NCBI RefSeq assembly: GCF_001885945.1
Contig: NZ_JXKQ01000014.1
Coordinates: forward strand, 1-39,512
Direction: 5' to 3'
DNA: 39,512 nt
Source: Enterococcus hermanniensis
Lineage (GTDB): Bacteria; Bacillota; Bacilli; Lactobacillales; Enterococcaceae
This document shows, piece by piece, positions 6,544 through 16,853 of this stretch (position 1 is the first letter of the stretch; every line of letters starts with the position of its first letter). The notes beneath the pieces were generated by a model. The model saw nothing but the letters and a program-made list of their open reading frames with translations. It was not told the DNA's origin and did not search any database. The position numbers and the translations under genes are program-made.

Positions 6544-7500
6544 ATGGAAGAGAAAAAAACAAAAGGATCAACTGCAGTAATAGCAGCCCTTTTTGCTAAT
6601 TTATTAGTTGCAGTCAGTAAGTTTGTCGGTTTCATGGTCAGCGGAAGTGCCGCGATGATGAATGAGAGTATTCATAGTGTGGTAGATTGCAGCAACCAAA
6701 TTTTATTATTATTTGGTGACCGTCAAGCAGCACGTGGTCAGAGTGAGTTGCATCAATTTGGTGAAGGCCGAGCAAAATATTTTTTCAGTACGATTGTCGC
6801 GACCATGTTGTTTTTTGGTGGTGGTGCTTTGGGGATTTGGGAAGCAGTCGAAAAGTTATTTCATCCCAGTCATGAAGTTACCAACCCATTGATCGTATTG
6901 GGGATTTTAGTTTTTGGGATTTTGATTGAAGGCAGTTCATTACGGATCGCAATTAAAGAGATCCACGAATTGAATACAGAAAACTTGCCATTGTTCAAAT
7001 TTTTGAAAGAAAGTCGCCATAGTGAAATTTTGATTATTTTTACTGAAGATTTCTGTGCTGTCATCGGTTTGGTTTTGGCAATCATTGGAACGATTTTAAC
7101 AATGGTTACTGGAAATCCGGTCTTTGACGCTTTAAGTGGACTCTTTATCGGGATGATGCTATTGTTCGCTTCAATCTTTTTGGCACGTGAGTTTTATAGT
7201 TTGATTATTGGTGAGAGTGTGTCTAAAGTCGATTTAGAAAAAATCAAAGATGCGTTCAAACGAAATGAAGTTAAGAAAGTGATCGATATCAAAACGGTCC
7301 ACTTAGGCCCAACGGAGGTCATGATTGCGGCTAAAATAGATATTGTAGACGCCTATGAAGGGGTAAGCTATGATGTAGTCAATGACATCGAGCGAGTTAT
7401 CCGTAGAGCACTACCAGATAAAAAGGCCTATATTTACATTGAAACTGACGAATTTGATCCAGAATACGATAAAAAACGACAAACCCAATCGGACACGTAA
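6544..7500 (+). CDS. Cation diffusion facilitator family transporter
   Basis: A membrane antiporter that exports divalent metals (commonly Zn, Mn, Fe or Co) from the cytoplasm. The 318-residue protein has about six transmembrane segments within residues 10-220 and a cytoplasmic C-terminal ferredoxin-like domain. H44 and D48 (ESIHSVVD) in the second segment, and the acidic pair in FTEDFCAVIG in the fifth, match the CDF transport site. The C-terminal domain reads DIKTVHLGPTEVMIAAKIDI. AGGTG at 6532-6536 supports the ATG at 6544. The metal cannot be chosen from the sequence; there is no Zur-like palindrome upstream. A terminator overlaps its stop. Confidence 0.92.
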   Translation: MEEKKTKGSTAVIAALFANLLVAVSKFVGFMVSGSAAMMNESIHSVVDCSNQILLLFGDRQAARGQSELHQFGEGRAKYFFSTIVATMLFFGGGALGIWEAVEKLFHPSHEVTNPLIVLGILVFGILIEGSSLRIAIKEIHELNTENLPLFKFLKESRHSEILIIFTEDFCAVIGLVLAIIGTILTMVTGNPVFDALSGLFIGMMLLFASIFLAREFYSLIIGESVSKVDLEKIKDAFKRNEVKKVIDIKTVHLGPTEVMIAAKIDIVDAYEGVSYDVVNDIERVIRRALPDKKAYIYIETDEFDPEYDKKRQTQSDT

Positions 7501-7520
7501 TTTTTGTGTCCGATTTTTAT
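7487..7520 (+). terminator. Terminator overlapping the end of the CDF transporter gene
   Basis: Perfect 10-base arms AATCGGACAC (7487-7496) and GTGTCCGATT (7506-7515) followed by T's. The left arm encodes the last codons of the upstream gene. Confidence 0.9.
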
Positions 7521-7549
7521 TCATCTACTTTTGAAGGAAGGTGTTAGCG

Positions 7550-9349
7550 ATGTCTTCATTGCGCTTTTTCTTTACTTATTCACGGGAATTTTTACGTCAT
7601 TGGGGAAGCTATATTTTGTTAATTGTTGGGACCAATATTGTATTAGAAATTATAGTGATTCCGATTTTCCAATTTTTAACCGCCTTCATCTTACAGCGAG
7701 GAGATATTCCTTATGTTTCTAATACGAATATTTTAACGATTTTAACCAAACACCCAGCAGTATTGATTGCCTTACTATTTTTGTTAGCCTTGATTTTTGC
7801 CTTGATATTTTTACAATTCACGTTTCAATTGTTTGGGATACGAAGCATCCAAACTAAAAGTGAGGACTCTTTGTGGAAAATATTAAAACAATCAATTTAT
7901 CAAATGCGGAAATTGCGTCCGATGACATTTGTCTTTTTTTTATTTTACTTCTTGATGATTCTACCGTTTGCTAATGCTATTTTTCGAACGCCGCTTTTGA
8001 GTAAAGTAACAATTCCGGTATTTATCATTGATTACTTAAATGAAAATATGTGGATTTCACTTTTATTATCGGTGGGCTCACTGCTGGTTTGGTATGTAGG
8101 GATTCGCTTGCTGTTTGTTTTACCTCAGATGATTTTTTCAAATGAACGGCCAAAACAAGCAATCACTAAAAGTCTGGCATTAACACATCGTCGTTTTTGG
8201 CATTATGCTTGGCGTATTTTTATCTTAACGCTAATTTTAACCGGTGTTTCCTATGTCGGATATGGTATTAGCTATATCTTTCAATCCATTTTAGACCTGT
8301 TTCCCCGTCCGATTCCAGCGGTTGGAGCAATGGTCACATTGACAAGTATCCAATTTTTTAGCCAGTTAATGTTGGCTTGGGCGACAGTCCTCTATTTTAG
8401 TATTTTAGTCCAAAAATTTCATCCATTGATTATTAGTGGAGAGCGTCCTTTACAGATGATCCATCCTAGTTTTTGGACAAGACTAGTAGCAGGAATCATA
8501 TGTGTTATTTTTGGCGGCTCACTTCTTTTTAACAATGTTTTATATTTAGCTGGTGTCAGCGATTCAAAACCATTAACGATTTCCCATCGTGGGGTAGATA
8601 ATGGGAACGGGGTCCAAAATACAATTCCAGCAATGGCATCTACGATTAAAGAAAAGCCTGATTATATCGAAATGGATATTCAAGAAACAAAAGATCATCA
8701 GTTTGTGGTAATGCATGACATTAATTTGAAAAAACTAACGGGAGTTAATAAGACAACGCATGACTTGACCTTAGTTGAATTACAAGATTTATATGCAACT
8801 GAAAATGGTCACGTTGCCTCTGTCGCCAGTTTTGATGATTATGTGGCTTTTGCAAATCGCCATCAACAAAAATTATTGATCGAAATTAAGGTCACCTCAG
8901 CGGATTCAAAAGAGATGATCGATAATTTCATCCAAAAATATCAAGCAATGATTTTACAATATCATCATAAGATCCATTCATTGGATTATGATGTCGTAAA
9001 AGAACTAAAGAAAAAGGCGCCTAAGTTGTATGTTAGTTATGTATTGCCGTATAATTTAGTATTCCCACAAACGCCAGCGAATGCTTATACGATGGAAGAG
9101 ACGACATTGACAAGTGATTTTATTCAACAGGCACACCGGGAGCACAAAGGAGTCTATGCCTGGACAGTCAATAGTAAAGATGGGATGGATCGAATGATTG
9201 CTTTAAATGTTAATGGAATCGTAACAGACAACTTGAAAATGCTGAAAGAAGAAATCAGTATTTATGAACAAAAACCATCTTATGCGAAACGAATCGAAAT
9301 CTATATCAACCGCTTGCCTACACTAAACGCTAGAAGCAGTGAAAATTAA
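7550..9349 (+). CDS. Membrane-anchored glycerophosphodiester phosphodiesterase
   Basis: A 599-residue two-part protein. Residues 1-330 or so form a multi-pass membrane region (about eight hydrophobic segments) of the kind found fused to GDPD in Firmicutes. The rest is a GDPD TIM barrel with catalytic features H346-R347-G348 (SHRGVDNGNG), E374-M-D376 (YIEMDIQE) and H389 (VVMHD). It should hydrolyse glycerophosphodiesters from phospholipid or teichoic acid turnover, probably at the outer face. The ATG at 7550 is preferred over GTG 7541 because the AAGGAAGG ribosome binding site overlaps the GTG. It is transcribed alone, after the terminator at 7487-7520. Confidence 0.9.
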   Translation: MSSLRFFFTYSREFLRHWGSYILLIVGTNIVLEIIVIPIFQFLTAFILQRGDIPYVSNTNILTILTKHPAVLIALLFLLALIFALIFLQFTFQLFGIRSIQTKSEDSLWKILKQSIYQMRKLRPMTFVFFLFYFLMILPFANAIFRTPLLSKVTIPVFIIDYLNENMWISLLLSVGSLLVWYVGIRLLFVLPQMIFSNERPKQAITKSLALTHRRFWHYAWRIFILTLILTGVSYVGYGISYIFQSILDLFPRPIPAVGAMVTLTSIQFFSQLMLAWATVLYFSILVQKFHPLIISGERPLQMIHPSFWTRLVAGIICVIFGGSLLFNNVLYLAGVSDSKPLTISHRGVDNGNGVQNTIPAMASTIKEKPDYIEMDIQETKDHQFVVMHDINLKKLTGVNKTTHDLTLVELQDLYATENGHVASVASFDDYVAFANRHQQKLLIEIKVTSADSKEMIDNFIQKYQAMILQYHHKIHSLDYDVVKELKKKAPKLYVSYVLPYNLVFPQTPANAYTMEETTLTSDFIQQAHREHKGVYAWTVNSKDGMDRMIALNVNGIVTDNLKMLKEEISIYEQKPSYAKRIEIYINRLPTLNARSSEN

Positions 9350-9422
9350 TAGCGAACCTCGAAAAATTCATTAAATTTACCTAGAGTTTTCTCAAAAGCT
9401 TTTTAAATAGCCCATCGCTCTA

Positions 9423-9431
9423 TGGTAAAAT
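9423..9431 (+). promoter_or_regulatory. Probable extended -10 promoter of dut-radA
   Basis: TGG-TAAAAT forms an extended -10 box about 40 bases before dut; no good -35 is seen, which such promoters tolerate. The 120-base gap 9350-9469 holds nothing else I can name. Confidence 0.4.
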
Positions 9432-9469
9432 AACTATATGTTTTACAAAAGATCCTAAAGGAGTTTGTT

Positions 9470-9976
9470 ATGAAAAGAAGAGGCTTTGAAGTAGTTGCAG
9501 CATATAAAGAACAGGCGATCAATTTACCTAGACGAGCAACCAAAAATGCAGCCGGATATGATTTTGAAGCAGCAGCAGATATTGTTATCCCGGCTGTTTG
9601 GAAACAAGTAATCCAACACTTTACTAAAGGTGAAGAAATGACTGAGAAAGTTTTGAAGCCTGTTTTAGTTCCAACAGGAATCAAAGCATACATGGCGGCA
9701 GATGAGTATTTACAATTAGCGAATCGCTCAAGCAATCCTTTGAAACGTTTTATCACGTTAAGTAATGGTATTGGTGTGATTGACAGCGATTATTACAATA
9801 ATCCTGATAACGAAGGTCACATCATGTTTCAATTTTCAAATTTTGGTTTAACAGATGTAACGATTAAAAAGGGTGAACGTATCGGTCAAGGAATTTTCTT
9901 GCCGTTCCTAAAAGCTGATAATGACCAAGCAGATACCGAACGTACTGGTGGTTTTGGTTCATCCGGAAAACAATAA
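9470..9976 (+). CDS. dut: dUTP diphosphatase
   Basis: Hydrolyses dUTP to dUMP, keeping uracil out of DNA and supplying dTMP synthesis. All five motifs of trimeric dUTPases are present in 168 residues: I A28GYDFEA34, II A84NRSS88, III NGIGVIDSDYYNNPDNEG near 100-117, IV GERIGQGIFLP, V R158TGGFGSSG166 in the flexible C-terminal arm. The insert between motifs I and II (VWKQVIQHFTKGEEM) is longer than in the E. coli enzyme but usual in Gram-positive cocci. An AAAGGAG ribosome binding site precedes ATG 9470. radA follows 27 bases downstream, so both are likely one operon. Confidence 0.95.
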   Translation: MKRRGFEVVAAYKEQAINLPRRATKNAAGYDFEAAADIVIPAVWKQVIQHFTKGEEMTEKVLKPVLVPTGIKAYMAADEYLQLANRSSNPLKRFITLSNGIGVIDSDYYNNPDNEGHIMFQFSNFGLTDVTIKKGERIGQGIFLPFLKADNDQADTERTGGFGSSGKQ

Positions 9977-10003
9977 TTTAAATCAACGAGTGAGGCGAAA
10001 ATT

Positions 10004-11374
10004 TTGGCAAAAAAAACCAAATCGCAATTTATCTGTCAAGAGTGCGGCTACGTTTCACCTAAATATTTAGGGCGCTGTCCTAATTGTGGTAATTGGAATA
10101 CGATGGTGGAAGAGGTCGAGCAAAATACGGAAGACCGACGCAATCGCGTCAGTCTAACGGGCGAGCGGGCACAACCGACCAAGTTGAAAGATGTCGTCTT
10201 TAAAAAAGAAACACGTGTCAAGACTCAACTGACGGAATTGAATCGTGTTTTAGGCGGTGGTGTCGTCCCGGGCTCATTAGTATTGATTGGGGGCGATCCT
10301 GGAATCGGAAAATCAACGCTGTTATTGCAAGTTTCTCACCAATTAGCAGCAACTGGCGGAGAAGTACTGTATGTATCAGGAGAAGAAAGTGCCCAACAAA
10401 TCAAATTACGGGCAGAACGCCTAGGTTCTAGTGACAATGATTTTTATTTGTATGCGGAGACGGATATGGGTGAAATCAGCCGAACAATCGAAAATTTAAA
10501 ACCTGATTACGTAATTATCGATTCGATTCAAACAATGACCCAACCAGATATCTCAAGTGTGGCTGGCTCAGTCAGTCAAGTGAGAGAAACGACGGCTGAA
10601 TTACTAAAATTGGCAAAAACGAATGGTATCGCGATTTTTATTGTAGGGCACGTCACCAAAGAAGGAAATATCGCAGGACCAAGGATGTTGGAACATATGG
10701 TAGATACCGTTTTGTATTTTGAAGGAGAAAAACATCATAGTTTCCGTATTTTACGGGCGGTAAAGAATCGTTTTGGATCAACGAATGAACTTGGTATTTT
10801 TGAAATGCGTGAAGGTGGGTTAGTCGAAGTCGCTAATCCATCACAGGTCTTTTTAGAAGAACGTTTAGAAGGTGCAACGGGATCTGCCATCGTGGTAGCA
10901 ATGGAAGGAAGTCGGCCCATTTTAGTTGAAGTCCAAGCTTTGGTGACACCGACTGCTTTCGGCAATGCTAAGCGTACAACGACTGGTTTAGATTTTAACC
11001 GCGTATCATTGATCATGGCTGTTCTAGAAAAACGGGCTGGCCTACTTTTGCAAAACCAAGATGCCTATTTGAAAGCGGCGGGTGGTGTAAAACTAAATGA
11101 ACCAGCAATCGACTTAGCAGTGGCTGTTGCGATTGCTTCAAGCTATAAAGAAAATGGCACGGAAGCCACCGAGTGCTTTATTGGTGAAATTGGTTTGACG
11201 GGTGAAATTCGACGAGTCAGTAGTATTGAACAGCGCGTGAAAGAAGCGAGCAAATTAGGGTTTAAAAAAGTGTATCTGCCTAAAAATAATATGGGCGATT
11301 GGACCCCACCAAAAGAAATTGAATTGGTGCCTGTGGCCACTTTAGGAGAAACACTAAGAAAAGTATTTCGTTAG
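10004..11374 (+). CDS. radA: DNA repair protein RadA (Sms)
   Basis: A RecA-related branch-migration helicase that helps process recombination intermediates. In order: a zinc finger with C11, C14, C25 and C28; the RecA-like ATPase core with Walker A at residues 96-104 (GDPGIGKST); the RadA-specific KNRFG motif at 255-259; and a C-terminal Lon-protease-like domain. At 456 residues it has the standard length. The start is TTG 10004, supported by GAGG at 9992-9995 and by the canonical [17 protein letters not shown]-terminus. It follows dut closely and ends at a hairpin. Confidence 0.97.
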   Translation: MAKKTKSQFICQECGYVSPKYLGRCPNCGNWNTMVEEVEQNTEDRRNRVSLTGERAQPTKLKDVVFKKETRVKTQLTELNRVLGGGVVPGSLVLIGGDPGIGKSTLLLQVSHQLAATGGEVLYVSGEESAQQIKLRAERLGSSDNDFYLYAETDMGEISRTIENLKPDYVIIDSIQTMTQPDISSVAGSVSQVRETTAELLKLAKTNGIAIFIVGHVTKEGNIAGPRMLEHMVDTVLYFEGEKHHSFRILRAVKNRFGSTNELGIFEMREGGLVEVANPSQVFLEERLEGATGSAIVVAMEGSRPILVEVQALVTPTAFGNAKRTTTGLDFNRVSLIMAVLEKRAGLLLQNQDAYLKAAGGVKLNEPAIDLAVAVAIASSYKENGTEATECFIGEIGLTGEIRRVSSIEQRVKEASKLGFKKVYLPKNNMGDWTPPKEIELVPVATLGETLRKVFR

Positions 11375-11383
11375 TAAGCGGAT

Positions 11384-11416
11384 GTGTCAGAGTGATTCTG
11401 ACACCCCTTTATTTTA
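11384..11416 (+). terminator. Probable terminator after radA
   Basis: Perfect arms GTGTCAGA (11384-11391) and TCTGACAC (11397-11404) with a five-base loop, then CCCTTTATTTT. The T tract is interrupted, so read-through into the next gene is possible. Confidence 0.65.
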
Positions 11417-11443
11417 ATTAAGCTCAATTTGAGGAGGGATGGC

Positions 11444-12598
11444 ATGCAAAAACGTGTGTTAACAGTAATCATAGTATTAATTGGTATTAGTTTAGGTATT
11501 ACCTTTTTACCAATGGCATGGCTCGCAATTGGTTATGCAGATAACATGTGGTTGAACAATTCAGTTACCGATGGCCTAATTGGTGCAATTATTTTTTATA
11601 TTATTTCTTTGGCGATCGTGGGACCAATCACAGCTGGAGTAAAAAAACTTGAAAAACAATTGAATGAATTTAGTTTGACGTATATTGTCTTTGGAGTAGT
11701 AGGTGCAATCTTAGGATTAACACTAGGTTTGATCGGGACGTCGCCGTTATATCGCGTACCAGTTCCATTCATCAATAGTGGATTACCGATATTGATTATG
11801 GCGTTGTTAGGCTACTTAGGGTTTCGAATGGGTACGACCCGAATCGATGAATTAAAAAAATTCTTTGGTGGTCGTAATAAGAAAGCTGAAACGAATGAAG
11901 GCGAAGTATTAGAACGTAAAGCCGATGATCATTTTCACAAATACAAAATTTTAGATACGAGCGTTATTATTGATGGACGAATCTATGATATTGCCAAATC
12001 AGGTTTTTTAGAGGGTGTCTTGATGATTCCGAATTTTGTTTTGTATGAATTGCAATACATTGCAGACTCTGGGGATAGTCTAAAACGTGTTCGTGGCCGC
12101 CGGGGATTAGATATTTTAAATTCGCTACAAAAAGAAGATGGCATCTCGGTTGAAATGTATGATGGCGATTTTGAAGATATCAGTGAAGTCGACAGCAAAT
12201 TGATCAAATTAGCGAAATTACTAGATGGTGTGATCGTGACCAATGATTACAACTTAAACAAAGTTTCCGAATTTCAAAATGTTGCAGTGTTAAATATCAA
12301 TGCCTTGGCTAATGCGGTGAAACCCGTGGTTATCCCTGGTGAAACAATGAATGTCTTATTAGTAAAAGCCGGAACTGAGCGGCAACAAGGGGTCGCTTAT
12401 CTAGACGATGGCACGATGGTCGTAGTAGAAGATGGTCAACATTATATGAATGAACATATCGAAGTTGTAGTGACAAGTGCTTTACAAACTGCGGCAGGAA
12501 GAATGATTTTTGCGAAACCCGCACACTCAAGTCGGAATATCAAAGATGATTCACCAGAAAAAAAATTAGATTATGATCAAACAAAAGAAACTAAATAA
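11444..12598 (+). CDS. Membrane-anchored PIN/TRAM domain protein (YacL type)
   Basis: The 384-residue protein has about four N-terminal transmembrane helices (residues 5-130), a PIN nuclease-like domain beginning at D171-T-S (DTSVIIDGRIYDI) with further acidic residues in VTNDYNLNK, and a C-terminal TRAM domain (PGETMNVLLVKAG; GTMVVVEDG). PIN domains bind metal and usually cleave RNA; for this family the substrate is not established. ATG 11444 is chosen because GAGGAGGG directly precedes it; the earlier TTG 11429 overlaps that site. Its place between radA and gltX is conserved in Bacillus and enterococci. Confidence 0.93.
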   Translation: MQKRVLTVIIVLIGISLGITFLPMAWLAIGYADNMWLNNSVTDGLIGAIIFYIISLAIVGPITAGVKKLEKQLNEFSLTYIVFGVVGAILGLTLGLIGTSPLYRVPVPFINSGLPILIMALLGYLGFRMGTTRIDELKKFFGGRNKKAETNEGEVLERKADDHFHKYKILDTSVIIDGRIYDIAKSGFLEGVLMIPNFVLYELQYIADSGDSLKRVRGRRGLDILNSLQKEDGISVEMYDGDFEDISEVDSKLIKLAKLLDGVIVTNDYNLNKVSEFQNVAVLNINALANAVKPVVIPGETMNVLLVKAGTERQQGVAYLDDGTMVVVEDGQHYMNEHIEVVVTSALQTAAGRMIFAKPAHSSRNIKDDSPEKKLDYDQTKETK

Positions 12599-12692
12599 TA
12601 CTACAGCTTTACTAAATAGCGGTTTGAATGTAAACTTTAGTCTGTAAAGAACTTGATTCTTGAACTAAAAAAAGTTGAAAGAGGAGCTAAAT

Positions 12693-14150
12693 ATGTCAAA
12701 AATTCGTGTGCGTTACGCACCAAGTCCAACTGGACACTTACACATCGGGAATGCCCGTACTGCATTGTTTAACTATCTATTTGCCCGTCATCACGGTGGA
12801 GAATTTATTATTCGAATCGAGGATACGGATTTAAAAAGAAACATTGAAGATGGTGAAAAGAGTCAGTTAGAGAATTTGGCATGGTTAGGTCTTGACTGGG
12901 ATGAGTCTCCAGAAAATCCTGGTGAATACGGTCCTTACCGTCAATCAGAACGTCGTGAAATCTACCAACCATTGATTGATCAATTACTTGCTAGCAATTT
13001 GGCCTATAAATGTTATTGTACTTCTGAAGAACTAGAAGCTGAACGCGAAGCCCAACGCGCGCGTGGGGAAATGCCACACTATTCTGGTAAATGTGCACAT
13101 TTAACACCAGAACAACAAGCTGAAAAAGAGGCGCAAGGTTTAGAACCTGTGATTCGTTTCCGTGTTCCACGCAATACAAGTTTTGCGTTTGATGATATGG
13201 TCAAAGGTGAAATCAGCTTTGAGTCTGATAACATCGGTGGTGATTATATCATTCAAAAACGTGATGGTATGCCAACATATAATTTTGCGGTAGCCGTAGA
13301 TGACCATTTGATGAAAATTACGCATGTATTACGCGGCGATGATCATATCGCCAATACACCAAAACAATTGATGATTTATGATGCATTTGGTTGGAAACGT
13401 CCAACGTTTGGTCATATGACATTGATTATCAACAGTGAAACAGGTAAAAAACTAAGTAAACGTGATGAAAGTATTCTACAATTTATTGAGCAATACCGTG
13501 AATTGGGTTACTTACCAGAAGCGATGTTCAACTTTATTACACTATTAGGTTGGTCTCCAGTCGGAGAAGAAGAAATCTTTTCTCAAGAAGAATTGATTAA
13601 AATATTCGATACAGATCGTTTGAGTAAGTCACCTGCTGCATTTGATCAAAAGAAATTAGAATGGGTGAACAATCATTACATCAAAGCCATGGATTTAGAT
13701 AAATTGACTGAATTATGCTTGCCTTATTTAATCAAGGCTGGTAAAGTCGAAGAAAATCCAACACCTGAACGTAAAGAATGGTTGAAACGTGTTGTCAGCT
13801 TATATCAACCACAAATGAGCTATGCCGCTGAAATCACTGAAGTTTCTAGCTTGTTTTTCCAAGATAAATTAGAACTTGATGACGCAGCCAAAGAAGTTTT
13901 AGCTGGTAAAACAGTACCGACTGTATTAGCAGCCTTCCAAGCTCAATTAGCAGCGATGGAGACCGTTGATGCAGCCAGTGTTTTAGCAGCAATCAAAGTA
14001 GTTCAAAAAGAAACGGGCGTTAAAGGGAAAAACTTATGGATGCCGATTCGCGTAGCCGTAAGTGGTGTGACTCACGGACCTGAATTACCAGAAACAGTTG
14101 AATTGTTAGGAAAAGAAAAAGCTTTATCACATATCGATCAAGTAAAATAA
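12693..14150 (+). CDS. gltX: Glutamyl-tRNA synthetase
   Basis: Charges tRNA-Glu (and, in most Firmicutes, also tRNA-Gln before amidation by GatCAB). A class I enzyme of 485 residues with the HIGH motif at H17-I-G-N20 and the KMSKS-type loop as K253-L-S-K-R257. GAGGAGC upstream selects ATG 12693 over the TTG at 12675. The gene lies in the conserved order PIN/TRAM-gltX-cysE-cysS. The 94 bases upstream (12599-12692) show no clear promoter or terminator, so it may be read from the PIN/TRAM gene. After the stop comes a T-box leader that separates its transcript from cysE. Confidence 0.97.
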   Translation: MSKIRVRYAPSPTGHLHIGNARTALFNYLFARHHGGEFIIRIEDTDLKRNIEDGEKSQLENLAWLGLDWDESPENPGEYGPYRQSERREIYQPLIDQLLASNLAYKCYCTSEELEAEREAQRARGEMPHYSGKCAHLTPEQQAEKEAQGLEPVIRFRVPRNTSFAFDDMVKGEISFESDNIGGDYIIQKRDGMPTYNFAVAVDDHLMKITHVLRGDDHIANTPKQLMIYDAFGWKRPTFGHMTLIINSETGKKLSKRDESILQFIEQYRELGYLPEAMFNFITLLGWSPVGEEEIFSQEELIKIFDTDRLSKSPAAFDQKKLEWVNNHYIKAMDLDKLTELCLPYLIKAGKVEENPTPERKEWLKRVVSLYQPQMSYAAEITEVSSLFFQDKLELDDAAKEVLAGKTVPTVLAAFQAQLAAMETVDAASVLAAIKVVQKETGVKGKNLWMPIRVAVSGVTHGPELPETVELLGKEKALSHIDQVK

Positions 14151-14159
14151 ACACAAAGA

Positions 14160-14370
14160 AGAGAAGAAGTAACAAGGAAAGATTTTACAGAGAGGCTGTC
14201 ATTGGTGAAAGCAGTCAAATCAAAACTTGCGAAATGCATCTCGGAGTGGCTTTAGCGATAGGTAGCTGAAGACGGATCACAGACGTTACCTGTATGTCAA
14301 AGGCAGGAATGCAAACAAAAGTGGGACCACGTTCAAGCGTCTTTTGGGGAAACTCAAAAGACGCTTTTTT
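14160..14370 (+). promoter_or_regulatory. T-box riboswitch (cysteine) controlling cysE-cysS
   Basis: A stem I with the usual distal-loop sequences (AGAGAGG, then ATTGGTGAAAGCAG) leads to a specifier region GAAATGCATCTCGG, where TGC (14235-14237) is a cysteine codon. The T-box consensus reads AAAAGTGGGACCACG at 14317-14331. It is followed by a terminator with arms AAGCGTCTTTTG (14335-14346) and CAAAAGACGCTT (14355-14366) and a T run. Uncharged tRNA-Cys should favour the antiterminator and allow expression of cysE and cysS. Specifier and downstream genes agree. Confidence 0.93.
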
Positions 14371-14473
14371 ATGTTTATAAACGTAATAAACAAGAAGCTG
14401 ATGTTTGGATTGTTTTGAAATGAAGTAGCTGTCAGTTATGCTTTACATAGAAATGTTGCAAAAGATCAATCAT

Positions 14474-14495
14474 AATACAGAATGAAAACTGTATT
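14474..14495 (+). repeat. Short inverted repeat before cysE
   Basis: AATACAG and CTGTATT, perfect 7-base arms with an 8-base spacer, lie about 10 bases before the cysE ribosome binding site. It could be an operator or a small hairpin; nothing more is visible. Confidence 0.35.
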
Positions 14496-14519
14496 GACCA
14501 CATAGAAGGAGTTGAGAAA

Positions 14520-15053
14520 ATGGGATGGTGGCGAGAAGCAATCACCGCAGCAAAACGAAATGATCCAGCCGTTCGCTCAGGCGTTGAAGTAGTATTGACC
14601 TATCCGGGAGTTCATGCCTTGTTTTTCCATCAGGTTTCGCACTTTCTTTATCGACATAAACGATATGTATTGGCACGGATACATGCCCAATTTTGGCGAT
14701 TTTTGACAGGTATCGAAATTCATCCTGGAGCCAAGATTGCCTCAGGAGTCTTTATTGATCATGGCATGGGTGTCGTAATCGGTGAAACGGCAGAAATCGA
14801 ACGTGATGTGGTGATGTTTCATGGAGTCACTCTAGGCGGGACCGGGAAAGACACTGGTAAACGTCATCCGACTGTTCGGCAAGGAGCTTTTATCTCAGCG
14901 AACGTACAGATTTTAGGTCCGATCGAAATAGGTGCACGAGCAAAAATAGGTGCAGGTGCAGTCGTTTTGAATAATATTCCAGCGGATACTACAGCGGTGG
15001 GGATTCCAGCACAAATAGTAAAATTAAAAGGAGAGAAGGTCCAACATGATTAA
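14520..15053 (+). CDS. cysE: Serine O-acetyltransferase
   Basis: Transfers acetyl from acetyl-CoA to serine, giving O-acetylserine for cysteine synthesis. The 177-residue short form has an N-terminal helical part ([20 protein letters not shown]) and a left-handed beta-helix of hexapeptide repeats. Catalytic features are IEIHPGA at about 65-71, the D80-H81 pair ([13 protein letters not shown]), and [15 protein letters not shown], where CoA binds. AAGGAG precedes ATG 14520. The start of cysS overlaps its end by eight bases, so the two are translationally coupled under the T-box. Confidence 0.96.
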   Translation: MGWWREAITAAKRNDPAVRSGVEVVLTYPGVHALFFHQVSHFLYRHKRYVLARIHAQFWRFLTGIEIHPGAKIASGVFIDHGMGVVIGETAEIERDVVMFHGVTLGGTGKDTGKRHPTVRQGAFISANVQILGPIEIGARAKIGAGAVVLNNIPADTTAVGIPAQIVKLKGEKVQHD

Positions 15054-16455
15054 AATACACAATACCTTGACACGTGAAAAAGAAACTTTCACACCAATTG
15101 AAGAAAACAAAGTCCGGATGTATGTTTGTGGTCCGACTGTTTATAATTATATCCATATCGGGAATGCGCGTAGTTCGATTGCGTTTGATGTGATCCGGCG
15201 CTATTTTGAATATCGTGGTTATGAAGTCAACTATGTCTCGAATTTTACTGATGTTGATGACAAGATTATTAAAGCAGCAAAAGAGTTATCAGTCACGGCG
15301 CCTGAAGTAGCCGATCGATTTATTGCAGCATTTGAAAAAGATACTGCTGCATTAAATGTAAAACCAGCAACCTTGCATCCGCGTGTCATGGATCATATTC
15401 CTGATATTATTGAATTTATCCAAGTATTGATAGATAAAGAATTTGCCTATGAAGCACAAGGCGATGTCTATTATCGTACACGAAAATTTGAACATTACGG
15501 TGAATTGAGTGATCAATCAGTTGATGAGCTAGAAATCGGTGCTAGCCAACGAACAGGGGCGGAACAAGCAATCAAAGAAGACCCCTTAGATTTTGCTCTT
15601 TGGAAAAGTGCGAAACCAGGAGAAATCTCTTGGAAATCCCCTTGGGGTGCTGGACGCCCAGGTTGGCATATTGAATGTTCTGTAATGGCAACAAAACATT
15701 TGGGAGAAACGATTGATATCCATGGTGGTGGACAAGATTTAGAATTTCCACATCACGAAAATGAAATTGCTCAAAGTGAAGCAAAGACAGGGAAGCATTT
15801 TGCTAATTATTGGATGCATAATGGGTATGTAACAATTGGTGAAGACGATGTAAAGATGAGTAAATCCCTAGGTAATTTCGTTACAGTTCACGATATAGTT
15901 AAAGAAATTGATCCGCAAATTTTGCGTTTCTTTATGGCTACGACCCAATACCGGCGCCCAATCCGCTATAGTGAAGCGACGATGAAAGATGCACAAGCGA
16001 ATCTTCAGAAATTACGTACAGCATTTGAAAATGCGCTTTTCCGTCAATCAAATGCGGAAGCAAGTTTGGCGAATGATGCTGAGAAGTTGATTGAATTACG
16101 TGAATTGAAAGACCGCTTTATTGAAGAAATGGATGATGATTTTAATGCAGCTAACGGGATCACTGTCGTCTATGAAGTAGCAAAATGGTTGAACCACTAT
16201 AACGAACAAGTGCAAGTCTCTGAAGCAGTTTTAACAGAAGCGCTCGCAGAATTTACTAAGATGCTGACTGTATTTGGTATTGAATTTCAAGCGGCCGGTT
16301 TATTGGATGAAGAAGTTGATCAATTGATTGAAGAACGCATTCAAGCAAGAAAAGATAAAAATTTTGCGCGTAGCGATGAGATTCGCGATCAATTGAAAGA
16401 GCAAGGAATTATATTAGAAGATACCCCACAGGGTGTCCGTTGGAGACGAGCATAA
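15046..16455 (+). CDS. cysS: Cysteinyl-tRNA synthetase
   Basis: Charges tRNA-Cys. A class I synthetase of 469 residues with the zinc ligand C28 ([10 protein letters not shown]), HIGH as H37-I-G-N40, further zinc ligands in the [11 protein letters not shown] region and HHENEIAQ, and KMSKS at 270-274. Its product acts on the tRNA that also controls the operon through the upstream T-box, closing a feedback loop. It overlaps cysE by eight bases, and its TAA shares a base with the mrnC ATG (TAATG). Confidence 0.97.
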   Translation: MIKIHNTLTREKETFTPIEENKVRMYVCGPTVYNYIHIGNARSSIAFDVIRRYFEYRGYEVNYVSNFTDVDDKIIKAAKELSVTAPEVADRFIAAFEKDTAALNVKPATLHPRVMDHIPDIIEFIQVLIDKEFAYEAQGDVYYRTRKFEHYGELSDQSVDELEIGASQRTGAEQAIKEDPLDFALWKSAKPGEISWKSPWGAGRPGWHIECSVMATKHLGETIDIHGGGQDLEFPHHENEIAQSEAKTGKHFANYWMHNGYVTIGEDDVKMSKSLGNFVTVHDIVKEIDPQILRFFMATTQYRRPIRYSEATMKDAQANLQKLRTAFENALFRQSNAEASLANDAEKLIELRELKDRFIEEMDDDFNAANGITVVYEVAKWLNHYNEQVQVSEAVLTEALAEFTKMLTVFGIEFQAAGLLDEEVDQLIEERIQARKDKNFARSDEIRDQLKEQGIILEDTPQGVRWRRA

Positions 16456-16853
16456 TGGCAGATTATAAACAATTAAATGCATTAGCATTAGCCTACGTTG
16501 GCGATGCAATCTATGAAACCTATGTCCGAGACCATCTCGTACGTGAAGGACAAACACGCCCTAATAAATTACATCATATGGCAACACATTATGTTTCAGC
16601 TAAAGCGCAAGCAATGCTGATTCAAAAAATGTTGGAAGAAGATATGCTGACAGAAGAAGAACAAGGGATCTATCGACGTGGACGTAATGCTAAAAGTTAT
16701 ACATCGGCTAAAAATACCGATATCATGACTTATCGTATGTCTACAGGTTTTGAAGCCTTGATGGGATATTTACATTTATTGGAACGAAAAGAACGGTTAG
16801 AAGAATTGATCGTGTGGTGTTTAGAGAAAGCAGGCGAAACAAATGAGGGATAA
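16455..16853 (+). CDS. mrnC: Mini-ribonuclease III
   Basis: A 132-residue RNase III-like enzyme without a double-stranded RNA binding domain, which in Bacillus matures 23S rRNA. Seen: ALAYVGDAIYE with catalytic D17, the basic RRGRNAK loop, and GFEALMGYLHL carrying the second acidic site. ATG 16455 is chosen because it overlaps the cysS stop as TAATG and gives the usual [12 protein letters not shown]-like start; TTG 16440 lies inside cysS. It sits between cysS and rlmB as in most Firmicutes and overlaps rlmB by 11 bases. Confidence 0.94.
   Translation: MADYKQLNALALAYVGDAIYETYVRDHLVREGQTRPNKLHHMATHYVSAKAQAMLIQKMLEEDMLTEEEQGIYRRGRNAKSYTSAKNTDIMTYRMSTGFEALMGYLHLLERKERLEELIVWCLEKAGETNEG

Noticed and set aside
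7504-7722. 72-residue plus-strand frame
   Set aside because: Overlaps the start of the membrane GDPD gene in another frame; no ribosome binding site and starts in the terminator.
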